Shown here one piece after another: positions 11,374-21,177 of a stretch of DNA of 64,000 nt; the stretch's first letter is position 1, and every line of letters begins with the position of its first letter. A program made the translations under genes and the position numbers. The DNA is from Pseudo-nitzschia pungens (Eukaryota > Bacillariophyta > Bacillariophyceae > Bacillariales > Bacillariaceae): NCBI GenBank assembly GCA_037355855.1, contig CM074760.1, positions 4,518,501 through 4,582,500 of the forward strand. Reading direction: 5' to 3'. The notes below the pieces were generated by a model. The model searched no databases and was not told where the DNA came from. It worked only from the letters and a program-made list of their open reading frames with translations.

Positions 11374-12236
11374 ACTGTATTATTAATTATTATTTATTAG
11401 TGGTGGTTCCCCATGGTCGATTGCTGTAGATTGTCGTGCTGTAGATTGTTGCGTCGTAGATTGTCGGTTGTCCATTGTCGCCGGTTGGTTGTCGATTGCC
11501 GGTGTAGTTGCTGGAGAGTAACTGTGGTGTTTTAATGTTGCCACCAGCAAAATTATGAGCTGCTGCTTGCTGCTGCTTGCTGCTGTTTGCTGTTGTTTGC
11601 TGATCGATCTGATCGATCCACTCTTGTTTTGCGTTCCGGACTTTCGTGTACCGGTATGTTCGATATCCAGACTTGTAGACCTAGAATAGCTAAAGAGAGG
11701 TCCAACACCTCTGAGTCCCAGCAGTTCTTCTATACTTGGACGCGTCCGCCGACTTCAATCCCAGGAGTTCTTCTATACTTTGCGGCGTCCGCCGACCTCA
11801 ATCCCACCACCTGGACGTCCAAGGTTTTCTATTGTACCTATCTTCGATATCCACCAATAGAGATGAATATAATCGAATCCCACAAGTGTTCGATACTTAG
11901 ACGTGGGAGTGACACAGGAGTGACACTGCCGGCAGCGCTATTCGGTACAATCGAAAACCTATTTCAAAGCAACTGGTAGACCAAACTGGAGCAACACTAA
12001 TTCATTATTTCTATTTTTGCAACTCTGCAAAAGAAGATCCACTAAACTACCACTAAGAAATACAACCAAAATCGACAATCTACCATGGTGAAGACGCGAC
12101 AATCGACAACTAATCATAGATAATTACTAATATTTATTTCTTCTATCAATCGACAATCTTCTGGTGGAGACACAACAATCTACTGGTGGAGACACAACAA
12201 TCTACTGGTGGAGACGCGACAATATACAGAGGGGTC
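11374..12236. other. Convergent intergenic region of the transposon with inverted short repeats
   Basis: No gene is seen in these 860 bp. The left end repeats TAGATTGTCG-like words (about 11420-11500), and the right end repeats the reverse complement, CGACAATC or CAACAATCTACTGGTGGAGA (about 12070-12230). In the middle, AGTTCTTCTATACTT plus CGTCCGCCGAC is present twice (about 11724-11800). Both genes end here, so it must hold both 3' ends. Confidence 0.55.
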
Positions 12237-13430
12237 TCATGGATCCGGTGGACCAAGTGGTCCCCACCCTGGTGGATCAGCGTCTGGATCCTCCGCTATT
12301 TCAACCCCCTCGTACGTACCATCCTCACTGTATCCACAATGAGCAAACGTCGGATCGAAGGGACCAATCTTTGCTGCTGATTCCAGTATCTGTTGTTCCA
12401 ACTGATCCAGATTTAATTGGCCGGTCACATTGATTTTCATGTGGTTGATAAGCTGACAGATCACATACTCGATGGGGCCATACTTTGGTTGATAGGCCGG
12501 ACGCGGGAGAATATCAAACCTTGTCGGTCCTTCTCTCCCCATGACGGTCTCGTAAACAAGAGGACTGTAGTGAGAGCTCAAATTGTCCCACAAGAACACT
12601 CTCCAGTTGTCGACAGGAAATTGGTCCCGCTCAATCGACGAGCAGATACTCCCAATAAACTGAGCAAAATTATAGCCTGTGGTCCCAGCAACCCTTCTGA
12701 CGTCAATCCACCTCCTTGGACGCGCGATACTCCCTGTTTGGTTGTCTGGCACTGCAGGATCCCCTGCCTCTACAGCAATCATGACAGTGAGCTTCTCTCC
12801 CTTCTCGTAGTTCCCAATTGTTCGGATCCTACGGAATCGAAGCGCCCATCCACCAGATCTATTTAATCTTCTGTGCTCCATGGCAAATTCGTCGACATCG
12901 ATAAAATGCTTCCTGGGGATGCCAACCACACCAATTGGCAATGGTCTGTTCCAGAATAAGTACTCCCTCCACAAGTTCTGTGGCGAGTAGGCCTTGTAAG
13001 CCTCTATACTCGCCTTCTTCTTGGAGATTTCTAGCTCCTTTAATCGACGAGAGATCAGCTGATTGGAATACACCGGAAATCCATCATTGTAGAGGTACAT
13101 TGCTATCTCCTCAAGTGTACTCTGTGGATAGATTACAAGGCAAATAGCAAGACTAATTAAGGCAGAACCTACTAACATCTCTTTTTCCTTGTTACCGGTC
13201 ATCCTATATGGATGGAGCCTCTTCTCCCATCTCCAAAGACTTATGTCGGAAGCAATGGTTGGTTCCCCCGCCAATTTCTTTGCAAGCTCCGATTTGCGGA
13301 ACCAAACTGCATACCCCCTGGTTCCACCACCTCCAGGGTGTGGAAGTGACTTCCTCTTCTTTCCAAGCTCTCTGGTGAGTTGGAGAGCTCTTCGGGCCCT
13401 TGCTCTCTCATCAGCCGGGTCGTTGTTCAT
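12237..13430 (-). CDS. Tc1/mariner (IS630) superfamily DDE transposase
   Basis: A 397-residue ORF with its first ATG at 13430 (MNNDPADERAR, A at -3); the frame is open upstream to about 13544 but without ATG. An N-terminal helix-turn-helix-like region (about 45-140, including TIASDISLWRWEKRL) should bind the TIRs. The catalytic core follows: first Asp in HFIDVDEF (D180), second Asp in WRVFLWDNLSSH (D282) and Glu in PAYQPKYGPIEYVI (E321). The last two are separated by 38 residues, so the signature is DD38E; classic Tc1 is DD34E and mariner DD34D. The motif before the Glu corresponds to the family's SPDLNPIE box. It would cut and paste the element at TA targets. The sequence shows no lesion. 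Confidence 0.92.
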   Translation of the reverse strand: MNNDPADERARARRALQLTRELGKKRKSLPHPGGGGTRGYAVWFRKSELAKKLAGEPTIASDISLWRWEKRLHPYRMTGNKEKEMLVGSALISLAICLVIYPQSTLEEIAMYLYNDGFPVYSNQLISRRLKELEISKKKASIEAYKAYSPQNLWREYLFWNRPLPIGVVGIPRKHFIDVDEFAMEHRRLNRSGGWALRFRRIRTIGNYEKGEKLTVMIAVEAGDPAVPDNQTGSIARPRRWIDVRRVAGTTGYNFAQFIGSICSSIERDQFPVDNWRVFLWDNLSSHYSPLVYETVMGREGPTRFDILPRPAYQPKYGPIEYVICQLINHMKINVTGQLNLDQLEQQILESAAKIGPFDPTFAHCGYSEDGTYEGVEIAEDPDADPPGWGPLGPPDP

Positions 13431-13462
13431 GGTCGGAAGTGGTTTTGATGAAGAAGAAGGGG

Positions 13463-13766
13463 TTGTCAAGCAACAGGTATCACCTGTTGTTGTCGGAAAA
13501 GAAGCGAAGAAGCGAAGAATCGAAGAACAATGGTGTTCTCGCAAAAATAGATCTAATCAGCTAATTTTTTCAATCCCCCTCTAGGTGAGTCAATGGCAGC
13601 CAATGACGACAGTCGAAGGGTTTTCAGTGATCTCTAAACTGTGAGTCAATTTTTGGTAAGAAGGGGGTCAAGGTTCTTTTTTTTTGGTACATGTACGCTA
13701 ATCTTCCTTAATCTTCCTTAATTTTGTTTAAAAAAAATGTTATTTCAATTGTTAGGCGATCCGTAG
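13463..13766 (-). repeat. Right terminal inverted repeat of the Tc1/mariner element
   Basis: Reverse complement of the left TIR, ending GGCGATCCGTAG followed by TA at 13767. It keeps the uninterrupted version of the site where the left TIR received the nested MITE. It overlaps the open region upstream of the transposase ATG. Confidence 0.9.
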
Positions 13767-13768
13767 TA

Positions 13769-14643
13769 TCGTACGTCGTACCGTACGGTACGAGTAAGGT
13801 TACTCAGTAAGATTTACAGTACCGTACGAGTAGTACCGGTAATCTAAGTAAGTTACGACACTCGACAATTAAAAAAAAACCATGCAAGGACGTAACCCTA
13901 AACCTTAAGATCTTACTTAGTACAAGTCAGCTAAAAGTAGGTCCTACCGGTAGGGTAAGATTAAGGTTACCATACTCCAGCAGACTCGTTTCCACTTACG
14001 GGAGTAATTAAGCCAAGGAGATACAGTGCTAATAGTGTGCTACTAATAGTGGATAACAATAACAACAGCAGCACATGGAGTACTGACTACAAGTAAGGCA
14101 ACGCCTGGCATTCATCGCGACTACTGTGATATGCTGAGGGTACACTCGCTACTTCCCTAGAGGTACGTTGGAGATATGAGAATTGTGTTGGTGGGTATGA
14201 TGGTGCTGGTGTTCATTTAAGGCATTAAAAACTGAAAGACTGACCAAGCAGGACAACTGCGCTGCTGTACAGCTTTATCCTACTACTGTATACTGTATTA
14301 AGCTGCTGTCCCTTGACCGCTTCTTGAGTATGATACTATGATTGCATTGCTCGTATGATCCCCCTTGCTCACAGCAGGAGCTTGAGAATCAAAAAACAGT
14401 TGATTTTCGCCTTGCTTGTGCTGGCTTGAGTATCAAAAAACAGTTGGAGTATTGTATCCATTGATCGTATTGACCCTTTGCAGTCGGCGATTGTTTCAAG
14501 AACTCCTGTCAAGAGATGTGTTTTTTCTGTGTTTTCGACTTGCATTTTTTTGTTGAAGAATTCTATCAGTCTTCGCAGTTTTTTTTGGCACTGCACTGCA
14601 CTGGAGGTGTGTAACGTTCCTACGTATGTTGTACGTGTGTTGT
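13769..14643. other. Spacer between the DNA transposon and gypsy copy B
   Basis: The left third has the TACCGTACGG-like vocabulary seen at 8210-8710. Two copies of GAGTATCAAAAAACAGTTG-like sequence occur near 14388 and 14430. No gene is supported; a frame crossing into the LTR is not a gene. Confidence 0.5.
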
Positions 14644-14648
14644 GTACT

Positions 14649-14837
14649 TGCCATACCCCGGGTCTACTAGTGATTAGAATAGTAGTGATATGCAAATTGT
14701 GAGCTCTATTGGTTAGTCTATCTGTTACAGTTCTAAGAGCCCTCTGGATCGGCGATTCTATCGACTCGCTGATTGTTTTTATCCTTATCCTTAATCCAGT
14801 CCCGGGTAGACTCGTGACTGCATTCCGGTGCACGGCA
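14649..14837 (-). repeat. 3' LTR of gypsy copy B
   Basis: 189 bp, TGCCATACCCC...GTGCACGGCA on the plus strand. On its internal side lies the purine-rich tract ATGGAGGAGCA (minus strand, 14838-14848) that would prime plus-strand synthesis. Confidence 0.95.
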
Positions 14838-14855
14838 TGCTCCTCCATGGGACTG

Positions 14856-17800
14856 TTACAGTTTAATGGTATCCCTGCAATAATAGGGATGGACTCTCCT
14901 GATATTAACCCGGTTGGTTACAAAGGGAGCAGTTTCAATAGTTACAGTTCCATTGTCATGGGCCTTGAGCACCTTGTAAGGTCCTTGCCGGGGGAAGGAT
15001 AGTTTTGGAATAATGCCCTTCCTTTCCAGGGTGACATAGTCTCCTTCCTTATAGACATGGGGAATCCTCTTCTGATTCTCCTGGATATTACTCTTGTGGA
15101 TACTCTTTTGTTTCCTTGCTTGGATTGCTTCCCAATCCACTGGGAAATTCACAGGCATGAACATGTCCCTTCCAAACACCAATTGCGCTGGAGAGTACCC
15201 CAGAGTGGTATGGATGGCGCTTCTGATAGCATATGCCGCCTTGCTGGTGAATTCCTCAAAGGGGTCCTTCTCATGGAGGTCTCTTTGTTCCAAGTTAAAG
15301 GATAATAGGCAATCCTTCAGCACCTGGTGGATCCTCTCCAATACAGCATTGGATTGTGGGTTCCAAGCGCCACTGGGCTTTCTTTTCATCCCCATGTTCT
15401 CGGAGAGCTCCTGGAACTCTGCTTTGAACTCACTTCCACCATCGAATCCGATTTCTTTTGGTGGAGGATATCTTGCTAGCCAGGTACTATCCAACAATCG
15501 TTGAGTTTCTGCTGCATTTGGGGAGTCCTTCAGGTGAGCCAGTTCAAACCATCCAGTCACTGGATCCACCATGGTGAGGACATGGATGTGGTAGTCTTTA
15601 CCATTCTTGTTGTGGACAGTTGCAGGTCCCCAGAGGTCTACATTGACCCTCTGCCATTTGGTAACCTCAGCTGCTTTCTCCGGTAGTAGTTCATACTTCT
15701 TCTGGCCACTTTTCTTAAACATCTGACACGTGTGGCAGTGTTTGCAGAGGTCCTGGACATCCTTTCGGAGGCCCTTCCAGGTGAACACTGAGCATATGCT
15801 CTGTTCCATTCTCTTTTCTCCGGGATGGACCAGCATGGTGTGGTACCATTCCATAACTCTTTCCTTGAGTTTGTCGGGAATCAGGATCTTCCCTTCTTTG
15901 TGGATCAGACTATAACCTTCCACATTTTTGGTGGTTAGTCGTGTGTTCCAGAGCACTTGTGATTTCTGTGTCCTTCTGTTGGTAGAACTGAATCATGTCC
16001 GGGGCAAGTGGGAATGCACTATTGCCCTGGAATTCTTCTGGCGCTTCTTCTCCAAGTGGGAATAGGAGTTGCGGGAGGTGCTCTTCCTCATCTGCGTAGG
16101 TGAGGGGCTTATTTGGTGGTAACCATTCCACTGTATCTGCTGGATCATCAGTGATGTCCAGCTGTGATAGTGCATCTGCTGCATCATTGTCTTTGCCAGC
16201 AACATGCTTGACTACTGGATGGAACTCCTCCATGAGGAGTCTCCACCGGACCATCCTTTGGGTGGGCATCTGCTGATAGAGCAGATTTAGGTGGTCGGTG
16301 TGAATGGTCACATCTTGGCCTTGTAGGATTCCTTCGAACGCCCCTTTAGTTCTTCCACTATGCCGAGGAGTTCTTTTTCTCCGACAGTGTAGTTGAGCTG
16401 CGCTGAGTTCAGTTTCCTTGTGTAGAAACCAAGGGGTTTGTCATCTTGGCATACAGTTGCTCCCAGTTGCCTGTCACTGGCATCTGAGTAGAGGTGAAAT
16501 GGTTTCGTAAAGTCCGGGAATGCAAGCTTTGCTTCCTCTGCAAGCATCCTCTTCGCCTCCATGAAAGCTTTCTGCTCTGCTGGACCCCAGTACCAGTTCA
16601 TTTTGCCCTTTTTCCCTGCTAGTTTGTTTAGGGGGGCTAGGATGTGGGAGCGCCGCTTCCACATATCCCTGTAAAAATTCACCATCCCAAGGAACATCTT
16701 GAGCTGCTTGGTGTTCTTGGGGGCTTCCAGGCGCTTCATCGCCTCCAGCTTCTTTGGCTGGGGTTGAATGCCCTCTGTTGTTAATAGAAATCCCAGATAT
16801 TCCACTTCTTTTTGCATGAAAAAGGATTTTCTTAGGTTGGTTCGGAAGCCAGCATCATCCAGTCTTTGTAGGACTGTATCGATTTTGTTGAGGTGGTCCT
16901 GTTCCGATTCCCCCTCTCTTTGGATGATTAGGATATCATCGATGTAGACAAGGACATAGTCCAGGTTGCCGATTAGGTTCATCATGACTGACTGGAAGAT
17001 ATCAGGTGCACATGTGATTTCCATTGCCAATCTCTTGTAGGCATATTTTCCCCATGGCAAAATGGTAGAGCAGATTTTCTGGCTCTCCTTGCAAATGGAA
17101 ATGGTGTAGTAACCCTGGGACAAGTCCAGTGCCATAGCAGACTTGAATTTCTGTAGTCTCTGGATTGTTTCCCCTATTCGTGGTAGTGGGAATGGTTTCC
17201 TCTGGATGGCTGCATTCATTTTTTGGAAGTCCGTAAGGACCCGAATATCCCCTGTCTTTTTGGGTTGACAGAAGGTAGGAGATGCCCATGGTGAATCATC
17301 ATCATGGGGGAGTTTCTCCAGAACTCCAATATTGCAGAGTCTCGTGATCTCCTTCCGTAGTGCTTGTTCAAAGGCATGGGGTACAGAGTAGTACCTCTGC
17401 CGGACCGGTTTGACCCCTGGTTGGAGTTTGATGGATACCGGTTCAATGTTTTTGAGTAGTCCCAGACCTCCTCCAAAGAGTGTAGGGAACTTCTTCAATG
17501 TTTGCTTTAAGGCTTCCTTGGACTCGTCTATGATCTCCAAGTCATTGACCATAGCGTCTATATCGACTTTGGAGTAATCTGCGTCCAGAATTTTGGCTTG
17601 CCTCTCTTCCTCTTGTTGGAGGATTGGACTTTGTGTGTTGGCAAAGAATACTGCCTCGCATTTGGGCACTTCCTCATGGTGATGGTATTCATCCACTTGA
17701 AAGGTCCATTTGATGGTCTTGGAGTTTGAAAATTCTATCAGTCGTAGTCCCACTGAAGCCGCAGACTTGGTTCGAAACTTGCCCCCGTACGTGTTATAGG

Positions 17801-17990
17801 TGACAGTCCTTTGGTCTCGGTTTGTTAGTTGACTTCGATTGACAAAATGCCTTAAGATAATGGATTTGGAGCATCCGGTGTCCAGTAGACCCCGGAGCAT
17901 CCTCCCCCTTCCCTTGTGGTCCAATACCTCCACACAGACGTCCGCAAACCTGTTGATTATGCGAGGTCCGGTGTGGATGGTATCGGCCAT
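14856..17990 (-). pseudogene. gypsy pol, copy B, with deletion and frameshifts
   Basis: This decayed Pol polyprotein begins MADTIHTGPR at 17990, directly after the gag stop. Protease (LLDTGC), reverse transcriptase (YVLVYIDDILI), RNase H (LYSDASDRQLG) and integrase (HHCC motif, VNVDLWGP, FDGGSEF, VLERIH) are all recognisable. Lesions seen: an in-frame loss of 43 codons after HHHEEVP near 17666, which removes YDMIIGSDL of the protease C-terminal half; a one-base insertion near 16345 in RNase H; and a small deletion near 15945 at the start of the integrase region. Frames before and after each lesion match copy D. The deleted protease segment alone should make it inactive. Confidence 0.93.
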
Positions 17991-19413
17991 TCAGTTATGG
18001 GATCCCTTCTTCTTGAAGGTCTTTCTGTACTTTCTTCGGTACTCTTTGAGTTCCCGGTCAGAGATATCAATCTCATCGTCGGAGACCTCATGGTCAGCTT
18101 GGGCCGTGGCCAGTATACTCGTGGTTTGAGAGGTTCCTTCCCCAGTGTGGTTTGGAGTGTTGCTCATTGTCTGAGTCTTCTTTTGCCACAAAGTGCTCCT
18201 TGAGCAAGTTGATGGTTTCCCGGTCGAATTTCCCCTTCTTGGAGGGTCCTCCGGTTAGTTTCCAGCATTTGCCGGCATGGACCTTGCCACAGGTCTTGCA
18301 TAGCTGTTTGTTGCTGTTATCCATAGGGCGCTTCTTCTTGCCAGGGGACTTGGCGTGTCCTCCCCCAGATGCGGCCTTGGGAGTTTTCTTGGCACCACCG
18401 TTCTTCTTTTCGAGTTCGTTGATGCACTTCTGGAGGTGTTCCTCCTTCTGGATGGTGGTTTCCAGATTTTCAAGCTTGTCGATGGTGGTGTTAAAGGAGT
18501 GGGCGTATAGATCCCATCAGATGTGTTCCAGTTTCTCTCGCTGGGAGTGAGTCATGTTGGAATCCAAGATTTCCTTCATTTCTGCCGGTGTGAAACTGGT
18601 TGGCGTTTCCACTTGGTCGCTGCCGCATTCCCAGAGGCATTCTGGTAGGTAGCTTTGTAGTTCGGCCATTCGGTTGGCCCAGGCTCGGATGCCATACTTT
18701 AGTTCCACTCGCATCCCCCGCATGAATCTGCGGAGGATGATATACGAGCGTTTTCCATTCTGGTCATTGCCAAAGATTTTGAGCTTGAGGACATGCATGC
18801 ATTCCTCAATGACATCCTTCTTGTACTCCTTGGATTGGTAGTACTGGGTGAGGGCGTTTGCTACCCTTTTCTTTGGGATTGGAGCCAGGTCTTCTGGTTC
18901 TGTTTCCTCATCCGATTTTGCCGTAGCAGTCAGTTTGGTTTTGTCAGCGTTGGGAGCTTTCTCCTTTGCTGCCTCCTTGGGTGTTCCAGAGGGAGGTTCG
19001 GTGGCGTCTTGCCCGATCGATAAGAGTATGCTGGCTTGATCATGTTTTTCAATTTCCTGGATCTTTTTCTGTACCAGTTTGTTGTTGTGTATCTTGTGTT
19101 TTGGTTCGGCGTAGTAGGACCGACGGAGTGTTCTCTGGACAAGGGATAGCGCCTCGTTGGCAAGAATCCTCTGTAGGACGTCCAGTTTTTGGTCTCCTTG
19201 GAGTTTGTCATTGCCAGCAATTTTCTGGTCAAAGTATCTCTTCCAGATTAGGAAGAGTTCTGGTCTTTCAGTGCCATTGAGGACCTTCAGGTAGTCGCTG
19301 AATGCGACGCCGCCCTTCTCACTGTCTACACTCATCTTCACGGCGGTGGCATCTTCCGGCCAATCCTCTCGTGTGAAGTTAAAGGGTTTCAGTTTGGTTC
19401 CTTTGGACGCCAT
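17991..19413 (-). pseudogene. gypsy gag, copy B, with stop and deletion
   Basis: This gag starts MASKGTKLKPFNFTRED at 19413. The frame stops at TGA 18517-18519, where intact copies have Trp/Gly codons after REKLEHI, and continues in the same frame to the zinc-knuckle motif CKTCGKVHAGKC. Near 18115 an 8-base deletion removes part of the SYVLATAQ segment and shifts the last 40 residues. The end still reads AAC TGA ATG into pol. Confidence 0.92.
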
Positions 19414-20159
19414 GGTGGGTTAATCAGTTTTCTATTAATTTATTTTAATTACACTATTTGTTATCTTGTTGTTTTGCGCTGAACTGAGCAAGAATGATTG
19501 CTCCAGTTATTCCAGTTTTTTGCTCTGGATTAGTTGTTCTCGTGATAACTTGTGTTGTAACTGATCTTTCCCCTGGTTTGTCCAGTGGTGGGAGTTGTTT
19601 CTCTCTTTAGTTCCCGGGAATCCTGTGGTTCCCTGGAGTTGTTTCTGTTTTTATTTCGTGGGATTTGATTCCCGTGGTTCTCCGGCGTTGCTTCTCTATT
19701 AAGCACTCACCGGGCCAGTCCCACTTCCCGTTTTCCCGTGGGATTAGTGGTGTGTGGATATTTATTATATACCTTCCTGGATATCCGTATATTTTCGGTT
19801 TTGGTTGGCACACCCTCTTTGGTCTGTCCATCCCCCCAGTGTTGGTCCAATTAGTCCATTCACTGGATTATGTGTCACTTTTTCAGTGCGTATTTTCGAA
19901 TTTTTTGATTATTTCTTTTGTTGTCGACCATGGTCCTGTTTAGGTCCTTAGGTGTCTCTGTTGCTGCTGCTGCTCCCTTATACCGGCGCTATCAGTTGCT
20001 GGCGTCGGTCTTCCTGGTGCTGCAGACACCGGATGTGCTTCTCCCTGTTTTGCTTCTTTGTGCCTCCATTTTCTGGCAGTCTTTCGGTCTCGTCGGCGCC
20101 TTGCCCGATCGATCCCTTTCTGCTCATGGTCATCAGCACTCAGCTTGATTTTAAAATCA

Positions 20160-20348
20160 TGCCATACCCCGGGTCTACTAGTGATTAGAATAGTAGTGAT
20201 ATGCAAATTGTGAGCTCTATTGGTTAGTCTATCTGCTACAGTTCTAAGAGCTCTCTGGATCGGCGATTCTATCGACTCGCTGATTGTTTTTATCCTTATC
20301 CTTAATCCAGTCCCGGGTAGACTCGTGACTGTATTCCGGTGCACAGCA
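20160..20348 (-). repeat. 5' LTR of gypsy copy B
   Basis: 189 bp, ends TGCC...GCACAGCA on the plus strand. The internal side carries TGATTTTAAAATCA (20146-20159), the palindrome at the usual primer-site position. Confidence 0.95.
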
Positions 20349-20632
20349 GTACTGTGTATTTCTTGTTGCATTCATAAAGTGTACACTCCCGGTAAGATTA
20401 AGAAGTACCGTACGTAGTAATTTACTATTACAAGTAACCGTCAAGTAGCACCTTTTTCCCTTGCAATCATGCGCGCAAGATTTCAAGTGGTTCTCCCAAA
20501 ATTTGTGCAGCTCGACACTAAGAAAGACTAGTTAAATTTTTAGGTTACAAATCACACCTCCCCGGATTTCAAATCAATCTCACCCAAAAAAATAATCTGA
20601 TTAAGCTCTCAATAGGATTGTCCACTTTCAAG

Positions 20633-20838
20633 AACATTATGAAAAAAAAAACTTTTCTGGAAAATTTCCATGTTCATGCGCATTGTGCACACGACTACTC
20701 TCAAAAAATCTTAGGGCACTAACTGCTCTTCTATATTTTTAATTATGCTGGGCGACCATAATTTAACGGTCATAAACCGAAATCTTTGTCCTCAAAACGT
20801 GTCCTCAACGATTTTGTCCTCAACAGTCTGTCCTCAAC
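20633..20838 (+). mobile_element. One arm of a foldback MITE (AACATTATGG family)
   Basis: Starts AACATTATGAAAAAA and is nearly identical over about 200 bp to the reverse complement of the right arm of the complete MITE at 22013-22546. It includes the subterminal GTCCTCAAC words. After CCTCAACCA (20838) the sequence becomes unrelated to that MITE and no opposite arm is found, so this is either a truncated copy or the left end of a longer element. Confidence 0.85.
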
Positions 20839-21124
20839 CAGCCCTTCCTGCTGTGTTCGCTGCTCTCTTTGGTGGTTTGGTGTCACCAATATTGCTGTAG
20901 TCTTCTCCCCCTTCCTTGTATTGATCTCCCTCAGAAAGAATTGCATCAAAAAAGAGGCCTTTTGCACCATCACTGTCATACCCATCTTCGAATTTATGAG
21001 CTATCTTCCCAAGCCTGCTGAGGTCCTGGAGCCTTGGGCTTTGAACAGGAAGGCCTTCGGTGGTGGTGTCTTCCATCTCTTCAGTACCATCTGGGCTTCC
21101 TGAAGAGAAATGAAAGACTTTCAT
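20834..21124 (-). CDS. Orphan acidic ORF next to the MITE arm, unknown
   Basis: A 96-codon ORF starting MKVFHFSSGSPDGTEEM. It is acidic, with a segment KFEDGYDSDGAKGLFFDAI that looks like real protein rather than random translation. It lies directly inside the arm of a foldback element and just before the 5' break of gypsy copy C. It could be the N-terminal part of a transposase of the larger element that spawned the MITEs; GYDSDG-type segments occur near the start of some piggyBac-like proteins, but this link is weak. It may be a fragment without function. Confidence 0.35.
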   Translation of the reverse strand: MKVFHFSSGSPDGTEEMEDTTTEGLPVQSPRLQDLSRLGKIAHKFEDGYDSDGAKGLFFDAILSEGDQYKEGGEDYSNIGDTKPPKRAANTAGRAG

Positions 21125-21177
21125 TTAAACCCCTAAAATATGGGTCGAAATATGGCTGTGGCCCTACAATCCTATTA

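Larger units (their letters stand above)
8734..13766. mobile_element. Tc1/mariner-type DNA transposon with two convergent ORFs
   Basis: A 5033-bp element begins CTACGGATCGCC and ends GGCGATCCGTAG, with TA on each side (8732-8733 and 13767-13768), the target duplication of the Tc1/mariner superfamily. Terminal inverted repeats of about 300 bp can be followed on both sides (left one interrupted by a nested MITE). Inside are a plus-strand Cys-rich ORF (9499-11373) and a minus-strand DDE transposase (12237-13430), transcribed towards each other. Both ORFs are intact, so the element may be recent. Most Tc1/mariner elements carry only a transposase gene and are 1-3 kb, so the size and second gene are unusual. 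Confidence 0.92.
14649..20348 (-). mobile_element. Ty3/gypsy retrotransposon copy B, full length but decayed
   Basis: A 5700-bp minus-strand element: 5' LTR 20160-20348, leader, gag, pol and 3' LTR 14649-14837. It is flanked by a perfect 5-bp duplication gtact (14644-14648 and 20349-20353). The two LTRs are both 189 bp but differ at several positions, so this is an older insertion than D and E. Gag and pol both carry stops, a large deletion and frameshifts. Confidence 0.97.

Noticed and set aside
13431..13544. N-terminal extension of the transposase (38 residues)
   Set aside because: The frame is open but its first codon is TTG and it lies in the TIR; the first ATG is at 13430.
14369..14848. 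159-residue minus-strand frame
   Set aside because: Most of it is a translation of the gypsy LTR; similar frames appear at every LTR.
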